Below, in pieces: positions 45,904 to 55,622 of a DNA stretch of 64,000 nucleotides (positions are counted from its first letter, which is position 1; the number at the start of each line of letters is the position of its first letter). Made by a program: the position numbers and the translations under genes. The stretch lies in NCBI RefSeq assembly GCF_900111735.1, contig NZ_FOHW01000018.1, positions 55,792-119,791 on the forward strand, given 5' to 3'. Below the pieces are notes generated by a model. The model had not been told where the DNA came from and did not search any database. It worked only from the letters and a program-made list of their open reading frames with translations. The stretch is from Pseudomonas graminis (GTDB lineage: Bacteria; Pseudomonadota; Gammaproteobacteria; Pseudomonadales; Pseudomonadaceae).

Positions 45904-46413
45904 GTGAAAGTAACCAGGCGAAGAGCTGTTCAATGTATTCGGTTTCGCGAGCGCGGAATGGCTCTGCTCGTCAGTCTGGTGTTTCTCTTGCTGCTGACGT
46001 TGATCGGGATCTCATCGATGCAGAACGCAACGCTTCAGGAAAAGATGTCGGGCAGCGTCAAGCTCCGCAACGAGTCCTTTCAAATCGCGGAAGCGGCTGC
46101 GCGTATGGGGGAGTCTGCAGTTCAGGCCAATGATTACAAACTGGCGACGTGCACAAAGTGCGCTCCGCCTCCGGAAGCCGCAAGCGTACTCGTACCGGGC
46201 GCGAACAGTACCTCGGGCGTGATCTGGTTCGCGGCGACAGACATAGCGGGAGGTTTTTGGGCTGTGCAGAAAATTGCGACAACGAAGGACCCGGTAAACG
46301 TCAATTTTGTCGGGGAGGATGAAAGTAACTCTTGGACGCTGTATCGCATCACCGGCGTAGGCGTGTCGGGTAACTCACGCACTGTAGTGGAAAGTATTTA
46401 TGCCAAACGTTGA
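45904..46413 (+). CDS. pilX: Type IV pilus minor pilin PilX (second copy)
   Basis: This 169-residue protein starts at GTG with an AGGTG site upstream and carries RG|MALLVSLVFLLLLTLIG followed by SSMQNATLQEKMSGSVKLRN, the PilX signature. Glu5 is absent, as in the first copy. A CTKCAPPPEAAS segment mirrors CSSPAKCLPPPEA of the first copy. Its last 14 bases overlap the start of pilY1. In P. aeruginosa PilX works with PilY1 at the pilus tip. Confidence 0.86.
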   Translation: MKVTRRRAVQCIRFRERGMALLVSLVFLLLLTLIGISSMQNATLQEKMSGSVKLRNESFQIAEAAARMGESAVQANDYKLATCTKCAPPPEAASVLVPGANSTSGVIWFAATDIAGGFWAVQKIATTKDPVNVNFVGEDESNSWTLYRITGVGVSGNSRTVVESIYAKR

Positions 46414-49400
46414 GTGGTGCCGCAAAGCAAGGCTTTATTTGGGCAGGCTGTTGATGGGTGCTTTGCTTGGGCTTTATGGCTCGGCGACTGCCTACGCTGC
46501 TTTTGTGCCGTCAGACTCGCCTTTGTTAACGGTAGGCTCAGTGACTCCGAACGTGATGCTGTTGGTGGATGATTCCGGGAGTATGAACAGCATTATATGG
46601 GCCTCAGGGTTCGATCCGAATGCGAAACCGGTGCAAGTGTATAACTGCAGTTCGGACACTAACTGCCTCTTCATCAATGCCCTGGATATGACTGACACCA
46701 ACTTTTTTGTAGGAAACCTGCGCGCTGGGGGATGTGCTTTTGGATACGACGGCTTCTATAAAGCCTCAACTGGCAGCGTCGTTTGTCTCAAACTGCCCGA
46801 CCCCGTGGGAAACGGGAATACTCGGTACACAACTGCCTACATCAGCTACTTGCTTTACGCCACGTCGCTGCCAAAAAAAGACTACACAACAGATGATTCG
46901 ATTCCCGATGATTATCGAATCAACGTTGCTCGCAATGTGTCAGCGGCGCTGGTGGCCAGCAACCGAAATCTGCGCATAGGCCTGGCTACATTCAACCCAC
47001 CTACGAGCAGGGATTCCGGGCCTGGCGGCAACATCGTAAGGCCGATCAGCGACTTATCTCAGACGACCTCAACCACCGCCGCCCAGGCGACCAAAAACTA
47101 CAGTTTGTTGATTGATTCAATCAACGGTCCAACCAACGGTCTATCGGCGATCGCCAATACTCCACTGGCTGAAACGTATTACGAGGTTACCCGCTACTTT
47201 CGTGGGCTGGCGCCGTACTACAACTCGACGCCAGCAACCTACACCAGTCCGATTCAATACCGTTGCCAGCGCAACTATGGTGTCGTTATCACCGACGGTC
47301 TGCCAACTTACGACCGCACGTTCCCCACCAACGATCCCCAAGGCGGCACTAACTTGCCTAACTGGGATCCCACTGACGATGACGGTGACAACCTCAACGG
47401 CGATGGTGAGGGTGACACGCTGTATTTGGACGATATCGCGAAATTTGCTTACGACATTGATATGCGCATTGGCGGCACCGATGCTGCCGGCAAGAGTTGG
47501 GATGCGACCGACTTCACAAAGCAAAACATGTTCACGTATACCGTCGGCTTCACAGCGGCCAACGCTATGCTCTCCAAAGCGGCCGTCAATGGTAAGGGTA
47601 TCTATTATCAAGCGACGGACAGCGCAGGTCTGAATACTGCGCTGTCTGCGGCGCTGAACGACATCACATCCCGCGCAGGGACTGGGGGCGGTGCGGCAGC
47701 GAACTCTTCTACTCTGTCCAGCAACTCTGTGTTTTATCAGACTCAATACGACCCTACGGACTGGCGAGGGACGATCAAGGCCTTGTCCATCGGTGCGGAT
47801 GGGGTTGTCAACACGGCTGCACCTAAATGGTCTACAGATACACGGATCGTTCCTGGTATTACGTCGACATACGAGTCTTGGAATACGCTAACCAATAGCG
47901 TCATTCCGCTGTCCTTTCCCAACTTCTCATTGCCGCAACAGCTCGTGCTCAGCGCCAACCTGCCACTGGGTATCTCCGGACTTGACTTGGTGCAATGGAG
48001 CAAGGGCATCAACAAGACAGGATTGAAGACACGCACGGTGTTACTCGGTGATGTGATCAACTCACCCTTGGCCTATGCCTCGCCCACAGATAACCCAGCG
48101 TCAGATCCCGCATCTGACAATAGCTACTCTACGTATCTGGACATCAAAACTAACTCGATGAATCCCAACTTGGTAGTGAATGCCAACGATGGGTTGGTAA
48201 ACGTAATTGACCCGTCGACGGGCGACAGGCGTTATGCATACATGCCGTCAACGGTCCTCGCTAATCTTCATTACGTCGCGGACCCAAACTATATAAGCGG
48301 CGTGTCTCACAAATTTCTCGTGGACGGCCAGATTTCAATCGTAGACGTTCAGTTCGCCTCGTCGTGGAAAACGCTCGCCATTGGCGGGAGCGGCTCGGGT
48401 GGCAAGGGGTTTTATGCGTTGCAGTTGTTCAACGCCGGTGCCTCGAACACAGTGAAGGCGCTGTGGGACATCAACAGTGCCTCTGCTGGATTTACCAATA
48501 TGGGGTACGCGTATGCCAAGCCGGTGGTTGCGCAATTGCCGGATGGTCGGTGGGCGGCGTTCATCTCTAACGGTTATGGCAGCACCAACGGCGTGGCGTC
48601 ACTCTTCGTTGTTGATGCCAGCAATGGGGCGCTCATAAGGGAGATAACCGTTGATACTTCAGGCAATAACGGACTGTCTTCTGTGAGATTGCGCGTCAAT
48701 GCTCAGAGTGTCGTGCAATACGCCTATGGCGGTGATTTGAAAGGGCAGATGTGGAAGTTTGATTTCACAGGGCAGACAGCCGCCTCTTGGAAGGTCGGAC
48801 TCGGCGGCAGTCCGTTGTTTACCGCCGCTGGAGGCGCGAATCAACCGATCACCGCTCAGCCGGTGGTGGGAAATAACCCGAACGGCGGAAAAATGGTGTA
48901 TTTCGGGACAGGCAAATTGCTTGAAACAGCGGACAAAACAACGACTGCAACTCAAGCGTTCTATGCGATCTGGGACAACGATGGGACGAGTGCCAACTAT
49001 CACGAGAGTGACCTTGTGGCCCAGGCGATCAATGGCGTTTACAGTGCATCCTCCGGGCAGTTTTTTACCACCACTCAGAACGACGTAAATTACGCAGCCA
49101 AGAAAGGCTTTTACCTTCCGCTGATCTACAACAACGTGGCGACGGGGGAGCGCGTCATCTACGCAGCCGTGCTAGCTTTCGGCCGGGTACGATTTACCAC
49201 TGCGATTGTCGACACCGGTGATCCATGTTCCAGTTCGGGATCGGGTAGGTTTGTCGATTTAGATGCCTTGAACGGACGAATGCTCAGTTATCCCGTTCTG
49301 GATACCAATGGTGATGGGCTTGTTAACAGCGCTGACAGCAACTCAAGCGGTTTTCTAGTGAGCGGCGGGGTGCCTTATTTTGCGGCAGCGCTTGATAAAG

Positions 49401-49504
49401 GCGATGGCACCCAGGCTCTTTTCTTGGGCGGGACACCCAATGGCGCACCTGACGGTTTGGCCGTAGTGTCAAACCGACGCATCATGTGGAGACAGATCAG
49501 ATGA
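46400..49504 (+). CDS. pilY1: Type IV pilus tip adhesin/assembly factor PilY1
   Basis: This 1034-residue protein has a signal peptide (about residues 1-34, ending AYAA), an N-terminal von Willebrand A-like region with the MIDAS-type motif DDSGS at residues 57-61, and a C-terminal beta-propeller of about 500 residues. A calcium-loop-like segment [12 protein letters not shown] covers residues 968-979, and a second acidic stretch [17 protein letters not shown] lies in the N-terminal half. PilY1 sits at the pilus tip, governs extension and retraction, and mediates adhesion and surface sensing. It is the only pilY1 for both minor-pilin sets in the window. Cysteines are plentiful in the N-terminal part ([10 protein letters not shown]). 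Confidence 0.92.
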   Translation: MPNVEWCRKARLYLGRLLMGALLGLYGSATAYAAFVPSDSPLLTVGSVTPNVMLLVDDSGSMNSIIWASGFDPNAKPVQVYNCSSDTNCLFINALDMTDTNFFVGNLRAGGCAFGYDGFYKASTGSVVCLKLPDPVGNGNTRYTTAYISYLLYATSLPKKDYTTDDSIPDDYRINVARNVSAALVASNRNLRIGLATFNPPTSRDSGPGGNIVRPISDLSQTTSTTAAQATKNYSLLIDSINGPTNGLSAIANTPLAETYYEVTRYFRGLAPYYNSTPATYTSPIQYRCQRNYGVVITDGLPTYDRTFPTNDPQGGTNLPNWDPTDDDGDNLNGDGEGDTLYLDDIAKFAYDIDMRIGGTDAAGKSWDATDFTKQNMFTYTVGFTAANAMLSKAAVNGKGIYYQATDSAGLNTALSAALNDITSRAGTGGGAAANSSTLSSNSVFYQTQYDPTDWRGTIKALSIGADGVVNTAAPKWSTDTRIVPGITSTYESWNTLTNSVIPLSFPNFSLPQQLVLSANLPLGISGLDLVQWSKGINKTGLKTRTVLLGDVINSPLAYASPTDNPASDPASDNSYSTYLDIKTNSMNPNLVVNANDGLVNVIDPSTGDRRYAYMPSTVLANLHYVADPNYISGVSHKFLVDGQISIVDVQFASSWKTLAIGGSGSGGKGFYALQLFNAGASNTVKALWDINSASAGFTNMGYAYAKPVVAQLPDGRWAAFISNGYGSTNGVASLFVVDASNGALIREITVDTSGNNGLSSVRLRVNAQSVVQYAYGGDLKGQMWKFDFTGQTAASWKVGLGGSPLFTAAGGANQPITAQPVVGNNPNGGKMVYFGTGKLLETADKTTTATQAFYAIWDNDGTSANYHESDLVAQAINGVYSASSGQFFTTTQNDVNYAAKKGFYLPLIYNNVATGERVIYAAVLAFGRVRFTTAIVDTGDPCSSSGSGRFVDLDALNGRMLSYPVLDTNGDGLVNSADSNSSGFLVSGGVPYFAAALDKGDGTQALFLGGTPNGAPDGLAVVSNRRIMWRQIR

Positions 49505-49515
49505 GGAAAGGAGAA

Positions 49516-49917
49516 ATGTTGGGCAGTAAAACGAAGGGATTCACCCTTATAGAGCTGATGATCGTCGTGGCGATTGTAGGTATCCTCGCGGCGATTGCGT
49601 ATCCCAGTTATACCGAATACGTACGGCGCACTCACCGTACTGAAATAGCAGGATTGCTCATGGAGCAGAGCCAGATTCTAGAGCGCGCTTTCACCAAGAA
49701 CGGAAGTTATTTAAATGTGCCTATCACCAGAAATGCCTGGTACAAAGTTGCCATCGCCTATTCGAACGCTACTACTGGTATGGACTTTACGCTGACCGCG
49801 ACGCCTGACCCCACCGCCATGATGAACGGTGATAAATGCGGCAGCTTCACCATCACCAATGCCGGCGTACGCGGCAATTCTACCGGGCTGTCGAACAAAG
49901 ACTGTTGGGGCCGTTGA
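49516..49917 (+). CDS. pilE: Type IV pilus minor pilin PilE (second copy)
   Basis: This 133-residue prepilin begins [32 protein letters not shown] with Glu5. I prefer the ATG at 49516, eight bases after AGGA, over the ATG at 49501 that overlaps the pilY1 stop. The ending [10 protein letters not shown]...CWGR matches the first PilE. No pilY2 is present between pilY1 and pilE, unlike P. aeruginosa. It is the last gene of the fimU operon. Confidence 0.88.
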   Translation: MLGSKTKGFTLIELMIVVAIVGILAAIAYPSYTEYVRRTHRTEIAGLLMEQSQILERAFTKNGSYLNVPITRNAWYKVAIAYSNATTGMDFTLTATPDPTAMMNGDKCGSFTITNAGVRGNSTGLSNKDCWGR

Positions 49918-49938
49918 ATCCATGCACCTGAGCAAGCC

Positions 49939-51051
49939 GTGGCCGCTGTGCTAAATCAAGACATAGTCATCATCGGCGGCGGCGTCATCGGCCTCCTGAC
50001 CGCCTTCAACCTCGCCTCCAAAGTCCGAAGCGTCACGCTGCTCGACCGCTCGGAAGTCGGTCAGGAGTCTTCATGGGCCGGCGGCGGCATCGTGTCCCCG
50101 CTTTACCCGTGGCGCTACAGCCCGGCGGTAACGGCACTCTCGCACTGGTCGCAGGATTTTTACCCACAGCTCGCCGAGCGCTTGCTGGCAATGACCGGCA
50201 TTGATCCGCAAGTGCACAAGACTGGCCTTTACTGGCTGGATCTAGACGACGAAGCAGAAGCGCTCGAGTGGGCGGCGCGGGTGAATCGTCCGCTGAGGTC
50301 GGTGGATATCTCTGCGGTCTACGACGCCGTCCCCGTCATGGGCGGTGGCTATTCACGTGCGGTGCACATGGCTGACGTCGCCAACGTGCGCAACCCGCGT
50401 CTGGTCAAGTCGCTGAAGGCTGCGTTATTGGCGTTGCCCAACGTGGTGATTCGAGAGCACTGCCAGGTCATCGACTTTGTGCGCGAAGGTGATCGCGTAC
50501 TGGGTGTCACGACGGACGAGGGCGATGTGCTCGGCGATAGCGTGGTGCTGGCGGCAGGTGCATGGAGCGGCGACTTGCTCGGCAAGCTGGGGCTGGCGCT
50601 GCCCGTTGAGCCGGTCAAAGGGCAGATGATTCTCTACAAATGTGCCGCCGACTTTCTGCCGAGCATGATCCTCGCCAAGGGCCGTTACGCGATTCCCCGG
50701 CGTGACGGACATATCCTCATCGGCAGTACGCTTGAGCACGAAGGGTTTGATAAGACACCCACCGAAAATGCCCTGGAAAGCCTGAAAGCTTCGGCGATCG
50801 AATTGATCCCCGCGTTGGCAGACGCTCAGGTTTTCGGGCATTGGGCAGGTCTGCGGCCGGGCTCGCCTGACGGCATTCCATTCATCGGGCCGGTGCCGAA
50901 TCATCAAGGCTTATGGCTGAACTGCGGGCACTACCGCAACGGCCTGGTACTGGCGCCGGCCTCGTGTCAGTTGCTGACGGATTTGCTGGTGGGGGATGAG
51001 CCGATTATCGATGAGGCGCCGTATGCGCCTGCGGGAAGGTTTAACGCTTGA
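49939..51051 (+). CDS. thiO: Glycine oxidase ThiO (FAD-dependent)
   Basis: This 370-residue FAD-dependent D-amino-acid-oxidase-like protein has the dinucleotide motif IVIIGGGVIGLLTAFNLA and the segments SSWAGGGIVSPLYPWRY and AGLRPGSPDGIPFIGP. It starts at GTG (49939); a GTG three codons later is also possible, and the ribosome site is weak. ThiO oxidises glycine to dehydroglycine, the nitrogen donor for the thiazole ring of thiamine. It lies 21 bases behind pilE but is a metabolic gene whose neighbourhood with pilR and the pilins is merely conserved in Pseudomonas. Confidence 0.92.
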   Translation: MAAVLNQDIVIIGGGVIGLLTAFNLASKVRSVTLLDRSEVGQESSWAGGGIVSPLYPWRYSPAVTALSHWSQDFYPQLAERLLAMTGIDPQVHKTGLYWLDLDDEAEALEWAARVNRPLRSVDISAVYDAVPVMGGGYSRAVHMADVANVRNPRLVKSLKAALLALPNVVIREHCQVIDFVREGDRVLGVTTDEGDVLGDSVVLAAGAWSGDLLGKLGLALPVEPVKGQMILYKCAADFLPSMILAKGRYAIPRRDGHILIGSTLEHEGFDKTPTENALESLKASAIELIPALADAQVFGHWAGLRPGSPDGIPFIGPVPNHQGLWLNCGHYRNGLVLAPASCQLLTDLLVGDEPIIDEAPYAPAGRFNA

Positions 51052-51070
51052 GGGGTTCAGCCGGATAACA

Positions 51071-51110
51071 GGTCCCAAAAAGGGAACGATCGGTCCCTTT
51101 TTTTGGGACC
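51071..51110. terminator. Bidirectional terminator between thiO and pilR
   Basis: A 40-base palindromic structure: ggtccc/gggacc at the ends and aaaaaggga/tccctttt inside, with A and T runs on each side. It can end thiO and the convergent pilR. Confidence 0.85.
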
Positions 51111-51131
51111 CGTCCAGCGCCGCGGAACCGG

Positions 51132-52472
51132 TCACTCCAGCCCAAGCTTCTTCAACCGATAACGCATCGACCTGAACGTCAAATTCAAACGCTGCGCCGC
51201 AGCCGTGCGATTCCAGCGGGTTTCCTCCAGCGCCTGCAGGATGAGCTTGCGCTCGATGCTTTCCAGATAGTCTTCCAGGTTATCGATGTCGGCCAGGCTC
51301 GGACCGTCCTGCTCGGTAGGCCTTGACGGTTCGGCCAGGCGCAGGTCTGCGGTATTGATCTGGTCGTCTTCGCACAGCGTGTAGGCCCGCTCAAGCATGT
51401 TTTCCAGCTCGCGCACGTTGCCGGGAAAGCGGTAGCCCTTGAGGGCCGCCAGCGCGTGGGGAGGGAGGACGGTGGCAGGTTCGCCAGCGGATTCCGTCAG
51501 GCGGCGCAGCACGCTGTTGGCGATCTCTTCGATATCCTCGCGGCGTTCGCGCAGGGGCGGTACGCGCAGCTCGATGACGTTCAGCCGGTAGTACAAATCC
51601 TGACGGAAACGCCCGGCGGCCACTTCCTGATTGAGGTCCTTGTGGGTGGCGCACAGCACGCGAACATCCACCACTTGCTCCTGCTGGCCGCCAATCGCGC
51701 GGACGGATTTTTCCTGGATCGCGCGGAGCAGTTTCACCTGCATAGCCAGCGGCAGGTCAGCCACTTCATCGAGAAACAGCGTCCCGCCGTTGGCGACCTG
51801 AAACAGCCCGGGCTTGTCTTCGTGGGCGCCGGTGAAGCTGCCTTTGCGGTGCCCGAAGAATTCACTTTCCATCAGCTCTGACGGGATCGCGCCACAGTTG
51901 ACCGGCACGAACGGCTGCTCGGCGCGCGGGCCTTGCTCATGAATAAGCCGGGCCACCAGTTCCTTGCCGCTGCCTGATTCGCCGCTGATGTAAATCGGCG
52001 CCTGGCTGCGCGCCAATTTGGCGATCTGCTTGCGTAACGACTGCATCGGCGGAGAGCTGCCCAGCAGACGATGGTCGATGCGGTTGTCTTCGGCAGGCGC
52101 TAGGCGCAGGCGCAAGGCACTGGTCACCAACTCACGCAACCGCGTCAGGTCGACCGGCTTGGTCAGGAAGTCGAACGCGCCGGCTTTCAGGGCATGGATC
52201 GCCGTGTCGAGGCTGCCGTGGGCGGTGATCATCGCCACCGGCACTTGGTTGTGGCGCTTCTGAATGTGCTGCACCAGTTCCAGGCCATTGCCATCGGGCA
52301 GGCGCATGTCGGTCAGGCACAGGTCAAACCCCTCGCGCGCCAGCCACTCTTGGGCTTCCTTGACGTTTCGCGCGCTGCGGGTGTCCAGTTTCATCCGTCC
52401 AAGCGTGATTTCCAGCAACTCACGAATGTCCGGCTCATCGTCGACGATCAGGATCTTTTGCCGTTGGCTCAT
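51132..52472 (-). CDS. pilR: Sigma-54-dependent response regulator PilR
   Basis: This 446-residue protein has a receiver domain (residues about 5-118) with phosphorylation site Asp55, a sigma-54 activator AAA+ domain with Walker A GESGSGKE and the loop GSFTGA, and a Fis-type C-terminal helix-turn-helix (RTAAAQRLNLTFRSMRYRLKK). It activates pilA from a sigma-54 promoter in response to PilS; pilA is not in the window. The ATG at 52472 is two bases after the pilS stop. A longer frame upstream is not the start because it lies inside pilS. Confidence 0.95.
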   Translation of the reverse strand: MSQRQKILIVDDEPDIRELLEITLGRMKLDTRSARNVKEAQEWLAREGFDLCLTDMRLPDGNGLELVQHIQKRHNQVPVAMITAHGSLDTAIHALKAGAFDFLTKPVDLTRLRELVTSALRLRLAPAEDNRIDHRLLGSSPPMQSLRKQIAKLARSQAPIYISGESGSGKELVARLIHEQGPRAEQPFVPVNCGAIPSELMESEFFGHRKGSFTGAHEDKPGLFQVANGGTLFLDEVADLPLAMQVKLLRAIQEKSVRAIGGQQEQVVDVRVLCATHKDLNQEVAAGRFRQDLYYRLNVIELRVPPLRERREDIEEIANSVLRRLTESAGEPATVLPPHALAALKGYRFPGNVRELENMLERAYTLCEDDQINTADLRLAEPSRPTEQDGPSLADIDNLEDYLESIERKLILQALEETRWNRTAAAQRLNLTFRSMRYRLKKLGLE

Positions 52473-52474
52473 GT

Positions 52475-54067
52475 TCAGCTCAGCTTGAACGGATGGGCGA
52501 AGGTAATTCGCATGCAGCTTCCGCCACCTTCCCGTGGAATGTAGTTGAGGCTCGCCTGATTGCTTTCGCACAACTCGCGCGACAGGTACAGGCCCAGGCC
52601 GGTTCCTTTGCTTTCGGTGGTGAAGAAGGGTTCGAAGATTTTCGGAAGATGCTCTTCGGCAACGCCCGGCCCGTCGTCGATGACCTCCAGCGTCGGCAGC
52701 TCACTGAACGGGGCTTGAAACAACCTTAGCCAGACTTGCGCCTGTTCGTGCCGCTGGCCGCTGTAGCGCAACCCGTTTTGCAGCAGATTGCTCATTACTT
52801 GCTGCAACTGCTCGGCGTCCATCTGCGTACTGAGCACGCCGGGGCCGATGTCCAGGTGCACGGCCTGATTAGCGGTCAGCTCGTCGCGCAGGTTCCGGAC
52901 GAACGCCTCAAGCCACTGCTTGAGATCCAGCAGATGGGGTTCGGTCTGACGTCGACGAGACAACTGCAGAACGTTCTCGATCACCAGATTCATCCGCCGC
53001 GATTGATCGTGAATGATCTGACTGAGACGCCGGTCCGGAGCGGTCAGTTCCTCGGATTCCAGCAGCAGCTGGGCGGCATGACTGATGGCGCCCAGCGGGT
53101 TGCGGATCTCGTGGGCGATACCGGCGGTCAGTCTGCCCAGGGCAGCGAGTTTGAGCTGCTGGGCCTGTTGGGAAATCTGGGAAAGGTCGTCGAGAAACAC
53201 CAGCGTGTGGCGATGACTCCCTCGCGTCAGTGCGATGAAACCCGGACGCAGCACCGGACCGACGGCCGAAGTGGTGATGGCGCGCGGTGCCATCGATGGA
53301 TTGGTTGTCCACTGACCAAGGCGCTCTACCAGTTGCGGCGAATACGCGTCGACGATTTCTCCCAGCAAGCGCTCGTGCCCCAAGAGGTTCAGCGCGCTCT
53401 GGTTGGCGAGCAGCACTTTGTGATCCTCGTCGAGCACCAGAATGCCGGTCCGCATGCGTTGCAGGATCAGTGCATTGAGCTCTTCAAGGTTGTCGACGTC
53501 AGCGGCGCGACGTTCGGCGATGTCTTCGCTGAGCTGAAGTCGTCGTGCGAGAGCCTGTACCAGCAGTGCCGCCGCGAAGCACAGAGCGCCCAGCGAGCCG
53601 GCCTGCACGAAATGATTAGCCGCTGAAGGCTTGTGATAGCTGATGTAGAAGGTCAGATAAATGATGCCGATGGCTGACAGCGCGGCAATCAGCAGCCCGG
53701 TTCGCTTGCGCAACAGCACATTGCTGATCGCGACCGAGGCAATGATCAGGTTGCCAATGCCGCTCGGTGCACCGCCCCCGGCGTAGAACAGTGCGGCCAG
53801 CATCAGAGTGTCGGCCATGGCCAGGGAGAACAGTTGCCCCTGGCGGCTCGGGCGCTCCAGCAGCACCACCACCAGAATATTGAACACCAGATACAGCCAG
53901 CAGCCGATGCGGAAGAGCTCGATATCGGCCAGCTCCAGCAGTTCGGCATCCAGGCTGCTGGAGATCAGCAGCACCAGCAGCACACCAATGCTCAGACGGT
54001 ACAGGTGATACAGCCGCAATATGCGCTGGGCCTGAGGCGTCGTCAGCGAAAGGCTGTCAGCGGTCAC
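52475..54067 (-). CDS. pilS: Sensor histidine kinase PilS
   Basis: This 530-residue protein has six N-terminal membrane segments (about residues 25-180), a PAS region (about 190-290), the phosphoacceptor His319 in IAHEIRNPLG and a C-terminal ATP-binding domain with NGLRYS (N box), DDGPGVA (G1) and GTGLGLYL (G2). It is the partner of PilR and in P. aeruginosa senses PilA in the inner membrane. It starts at GTG and overlaps the upstream small gene by 11 bases. Confidence 0.95.
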   Translation of the reverse strand: MTADSLSLTTPQAQRILRLYHLYRLSIGVLLVLLISSSLDAELLELADIELFRIGCWLYLVFNILVVVLLERPSRQGQLFSLAMADTLMLAALFYAGGGAPSGIGNLIIASVAISNVLLRKRTGLLIAALSAIGIIYLTFYISYHKPSAANHFVQAGSLGALCFAAALLVQALARRLQLSEDIAERRAADVDNLEELNALILQRMRTGILVLDEDHKVLLANQSALNLLGHERLLGEIVDAYSPQLVERLGQWTTNPSMAPRAITTSAVGPVLRPGFIALTRGSHRHTLVFLDDLSQISQQAQQLKLAALGRLTAGIAHEIRNPLGAISHAAQLLLESEELTAPDRRLSQIIHDQSRRMNLVIENVLQLSRRRQTEPHLLDLKQWLEAFVRNLRDELTANQAVHLDIGPGVLSTQMDAEQLQQVMSNLLQNGLRYSGQRHEQAQVWLRLFQAPFSELPTLEVIDDGPGVAEEHLPKIFEPFFTTESKGTGLGLYLSRELCESNQASLNYIPREGGGSCMRITFAHPFKLS

Positions 54068-54296
54068 GTGCAGCGGGGCCCTGCAAACGGTGCGCTTCGG
54101 TGCAATACCATCGCTGGTCCTGGCTTAGCGCGCGATCGCGGAGGACATGCACGCCACATTGCGCGCAACGCACCATGGGCGCGGCATCGAGTTCCGGCGT
54201 TGCGGGTTTCGGGCGTGGGGCAGGGCCTTTCACCAAGCGTTTGAAAAACCAGATGGCCGCCGCGATCAGGGCGATCCACATAATCAAGCGAATCAT
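54057..54296 (-). CDS. PP0621 family small membrane protein with zinc-ribbon-like cysteines
   Basis: This 79-residue protein begins MIRLIMWIALIAAAIWFFKRLV, one membrane segment, followed by a Pro-rich linker and a small C-terminal domain with CAQCGVHVL and WYCTEAH. The Cys and His positions resemble a zinc ribbon. Pseudomonas proteins of this size immediately upstream of pilS are known as PP0621 family. It overlaps pilS by 11 bases and so is probably co-translated. Its function is unknown, and a link to pilus control is only by position. Confidence 0.82.
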   Translation of the reverse strand: MIRLIMWIALIAAAIWFFKRLVKGPAPRPKPATPELDAAPMVRCAQCGVHVLRDRALSQDQRWYCTEAHRLQGPAARDR

Positions 54297-54398
54297 GTCT
54301 GTCAGCTTATGAAGTGAAGAGCGCGCAGTGTAGCCAAGCGGGTGTCGGCCGCACAGTCATCTCCATCGCCGTATGCTGTCGGAAAACGGTCAGGCATG

Positions 54399-54424
54399 AA
54401 AAAAGGCCCCGAAGGGCCTCTTTT
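54399..54424 (-). terminator. Terminator of bamD
   Basis: On the minus strand aggccctt/ggggcct forms a stem followed by TTTTTT, ahead of an A-rich stretch on the other side. Confidence 0.8.
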
Positions 54425-54448
54425 AGTTGACGTATGGCGGTGACCGGA

Positions 54449-55471
54449 TCAGTCGAACAGGCCAAAGGTCATGTAGCTGAAGATCGAGCGGCTTTTCGGC
54501 GTGCCGTCATCGTCAGTGTTTTTCGTCTCTTCGTCAGCCGACTGGTTTTCAGGCAGCAAGTCGGCAGGGATGGCTTCCTTGGCATCCTGATACTGCTTGA
54601 TCACGTCCTGGTTGGCGCGGGTTTGTCCTGGCGGCAGCGGCGGACGGCTTTCGATCAGGCCCAGCGTCGCCTTGGACAACCACGAGCGGTTGTCGGCTTC
54701 TGCCGTGCGCGCTTCAAACTTGCCGTCGACCAGTTGCGGGTGATCCGGATAGTTGGTTTTCAGGACTTGCAGGCTGGTGTCAGCCAGGTCGTCCAGGTGC
54801 AGACGCTGATAGGCCTCGACCATGACCGCCAGACCGTCACCAACCGATGGGGTTTCCTGGAAGTTTTCGACCACGTAGCGACCACGGTTGGCCGCTGCCA
54901 CGTAGGCCTGACGGGTCAGGTAGTAGTCGGCAACGTGAATCTCGTAGGCCGCCAGCAGGTTGCGCAGGTAAATCATGCGCTGCTTGGCGTCAGGGGCGTA
55001 GCGGCTGTTCGGGTAGCGGCTGGTCAGCTGGGCGAACTCGTTGTACGAATCGCGAGCGGCGCCCGGGTCACGCTTGGTCTGATCCAGTGGCAGGAAGCGG
55101 GCGATGATGCCGACGTCCTGGTCGAACGAGGTCAGGCCCTTGAGGTAGTAGGCGTAGTCCACGTTCGGGTGTTGCGGATGCAGACGAATGAAACGCTCGG
55201 CCGCCGACTTGGCAGCTTCGGGCTCGCCATTCTTGTAGTTGGCATAGATCAGCTCGAGTTGCGCCTGGTCAGCGTAGCGACCGAACGGATAACGCGACTC
55301 CAGCGCCTTGAGCTTCTCGGTGGCGCTATTATAGCTGTTGTTGTCCAGATCGGCCTGCGCCTGCTGGTACAGCTCGACTTCACTGAGGTTTTCGTCGATG
55401 ACTTCTTTCTTCGAAGAACAGGCAACAGTAAGTCCGAGGATGGCTATCAGCAGCAGGTGTTTCACTTGCAT
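54449..55471 (-). CDS. bamD: Outer membrane protein assembly lipoprotein BamD
   Basis: This 340-residue lipoprotein begins [18 protein letters not shown] with the lipidated Cys18. Five TPR-like repeats follow; recognisable parts are [40 protein letters not shown] and [19 protein letters not shown]. The start at 55471 is set by the signal peptide, although the frame extends 28 codons. BamD is the essential scaffold of the BAM complex in the inner leaflet of the outer membrane. It is divergent from rluD, 151 bases apart, and terminates at 54399-54424. The C-terminal about 90 residues are long and acidic. Confidence 0.95.
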   Translation of the reverse strand: MQVKHLLLIAILGLTVACSSKKEVIDENLSEVELYQQAQADLDNNSYNSATEKLKALESRYPFGRYADQAQLELIYANYKNGEPEAAKSAAERFIRLHPQHPNVDYAYYLKGLTSFDQDVGIIARFLPLDQTKRDPGAARDSYNEFAQLTSRYPNSRYAPDAKQRMIYLRNLLAAYEIHVADYYLTRQAYVAAANRGRYVVENFQETPSVGDGLAVMVEAYQRLHLDDLADTSLQVLKTNYPDHPQLVDGKFEARTAEADNRSWLSKATLGLIESRPPLPPGQTRANQDVIKQYQDAKEAIPADLLPENQSADEETKNTDDDGTPKSRSIFSYMTFGLFD

Positions 55472-55622
55472 GGCGGCTTGCGTCCCTATAACGGCCTGCT
55501 GTCTTGCGCAGGACCGTCCTGTTATGATGGGCGCCCCGTGGAACCCCCGGGACAAAAGACGCCGTATTTAACCACAAGCGCACAGCCGAAACCAAAGGCC
55601 AGTGCCACCTCCTAGTTTGAGC

